Part shown: piece after piece, positions 63,101 to 64,000 of the stretch
Layout: each line of letters opens with the position of its first letter
Position numbering within the stretch: the stretch's first letter is position 1
Source of the DNA: an uncultured Christensenellaceae bacterium
GTDB lineage: Bacteria; Bacillota; Clostridia; Christensenellales; UBA3700
Direction of reading: 5' to 3'
Assembly (NCBI GenBank): GCA_944380305.1
Contig: CALWHF010000005.1
Coordinates: 54,113 to 118,112 of the forward strand
Length of the DNA: 64,000 nt
Notes under the pieces: model-generated
Databases searched by the model: none
Told to the model about the DNA's origin: nothing
The model's input: the letters and a program-made list of their open reading frames with translations, nothing else
Position numbers and translations under genes: made by a program

Positions 63101-63862
63101 ATGGAAGAATCGTGGAATCTGTGGCACGGCTGTCGAAAGTACAGCGCGGGTTGCAAAAACTGTTACGTCTATCGCGAAGACGGCAAACACGACGTGGACA
63201 GCACGAAGGTCAGAAAGACCTCGCGCTTTACGCTGCCCGTTTCGCGTATGAGGGACGGACGCTACAAGTATCCGTCGGGCACTGTTTTCTGGACCTGTTT
63301 CACGTCCGATTTTCTGATAGAGGATGCGGACGAATGGAGAGACGAGGCGTGGAGAATGATGCGCGAACGCTCTGATTGCACGTTCATATTCATTACAAAA
63401 AGGATAGCGAGATTGTCAGAGTGTCTGCCTCCCGACTGGGGTGACGGCTGGGAAAACGTGCATATAGGCTGTACGGTCGAAAACAACGCTGAGGCGGCGC
63501 GTCGTATGCCCGTATTCGTAAACGCGCCTATAAAACACAAGTTCGTCTGCTGCGAGCCGTTGCTCGAAAGGGTGGATCTGTCCCCGTGGCTAAGCGACAA
63601 AGTGGAAGAGGTGATCGCGGGCGGAGAGTCGGGGACAGGCGTCAGAGAATGTGACTTCGACTGGGTGCTGGATCTTCGCAGACAATGCGAGGAAAAGGGA
63701 GTCTCGTTCAGATTCAAACAGACGGGCGCGATATTCAGAAAAGACGGTAGATACTATTCCGTACCCAGGAAACTGCAACACGCTCAGGCTAAGAAGGCGG
63801 GGATAGACTATAACGGCAAAACAAAGCCGTACGACGGCATGCCGCGGAATAGCGGCGTTTGA
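63101..63862 (+). CDS. DUF5131 / phage Gp37-Gp68 family protein
   Basis: 253 residues from ATG 63101, a start fixed by the promoter 6 bases upstream. The N-terminus WNLWHGCRKYSAGCKNCY has the family signature of three cysteines (C11, C18, C21) before an aromatic residue. Further family segments are FWTCFTSDFLIEDADEWRDEAW, FIFITKRIARL, VHIGCTVEN and IAGGESG. The three cysteines and a TIM-barrel-like strand pattern suggest an iron-sulfur radical SAM relative, but the CxxxCxxC order is altered. The family occurs in phages and bacteria; its reaction is not established. Confidence 0.85.
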   Translation: MEESWNLWHGCRKYSAGCKNCYVYREDGKHDVDSTKVRKTSRFTLPVSRMRDGRYKYPSGTVFWTCFTSDFLIEDADEWRDEAWRMMRERSDCTFIFITKRIARLSECLPPDWGDGWENVHIGCTVENNAEAARRMPVFVNAPIKHKFVCCEPLLERVDLSPWLSDKVEEVIAGGESGTGVRECDFDWVLDLRRQCEEKGVSFRFKQTGAIFRKDGRYYSVPRKLQHAQAKKAGIDYNGKTKPYDGMPRNSGV

Positions 63863-63933
63863 AAAAGCGGTTTGCCGATTCTTGTGCAAAGCTCTGCAAT
63901 ACAGAGAAAAAAGATTGTGCGATAGGTGAATTG

Positions 63934-63999
63934 TCAAACCAAGTGCAACACTTTTTGCAATTCCTGTTCAAACAAATCTGCTGGTGTTTTGTAACCAAG
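63934..63999 (-). mobile_element. IS30-family transposase, last 21 codons (cut by window edge)
   Basis: Read on the - strand from the right edge, the frame gives LGYKTPADLFEQELQKVLHLV and a TGA stop. This is the typical C-terminal phrase of IS30-type transposases (N-T-R-P-R-K-x-LGYKTP). The element continues beyond the window. The 71 bases between its stop and the end of the DUF5131 gene must include the IS end; no inverted repeat can be assigned without the other end. Confidence 0.75.
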
Positions 64000-64000
64000 C

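Overview
The window looks like a chromosome or large contig of a gut-type, spore-forming Clostridia (Bacillota), G+C near 50%. Reasons: Gram-positive-style Shine-Dalgarno sites, Rho-independent terminators, lipobox lipoproteins, a cwlJ-gerQ-like spore germination pair, giant MBG/InlB-repeat surface proteins, and a BMP-type nucleoside ABC transporter next to xpt. The assignment is inference from gene content; no rRNA, tRNA or taxonomic marker is present.

Bases 1-24,640 are the late half of a tailed phage or prophage, nearly all on the + strand. It opens inside a polyvalent virion protein of more than 2,500 residues (PBECR-like nuclease region, HEVQH zincin, ADP-ribosyltransferase-like and ParB-like modules, C-terminal membrane segment). 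Then come a promoter-driven structured RNA candidate (7613-7756), small accessory genes, scaffold, decoration protein and major capsid protein, two virion structural proteins, and three fibre/tip genes. These lead into a complete diversity-generating retroelement (DGR): target gene with variable repeat (VR), VR-proximal hairpin, Avd, template repeat (TR) and reverse transcriptase. VR and TR are 134 bp each and differ at 15 positions, every one an adenine in TR. The phage block ends with three membrane proteins, terminators, a TGCAAATGCA-rich repeat patch and a DDE transposase. Terminase, portal, integrase and lysis enzymes are not seen here and would lie to the left or be absent.

Bases 24,651-50,583 hold a cell-surface locus: two paralogous cassettes, each a giant signal-peptide protein (beta-helix-like N-terminus, many MBG-type repeats, C-terminal membrane anchor with a KGGKK tail) whose stop overlaps the start of a small lipoprotein. 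A 2,324-residue InlB-repeat lipoprotein leads the second cassette. A divergent cwlJ-gerQ-like pair sits between the cassettes.

Bases 51,080-64,000 are ordinary chromosome, mostly on the - strand to 59,723: a purine salvage block (xpt, BMP lipoprotein, double ATPase, two permeases), an RsmB/RsmF-type rRNA methyltransferase and a PHP-family phosphatase. After three 84-bp tandem repeats follow uracil-DNA glycosylase, an unknown hydrophilic protein, a beta-propeller-like lipoprotein, a DUF5131/Gp37-Gp68 protein, and at the edge the last 21 codons of an IS30-type transposase. Several chromosomal genes have near-consensus promoters so close to the start codon that their mRNAs should be leaderless or nearly so.
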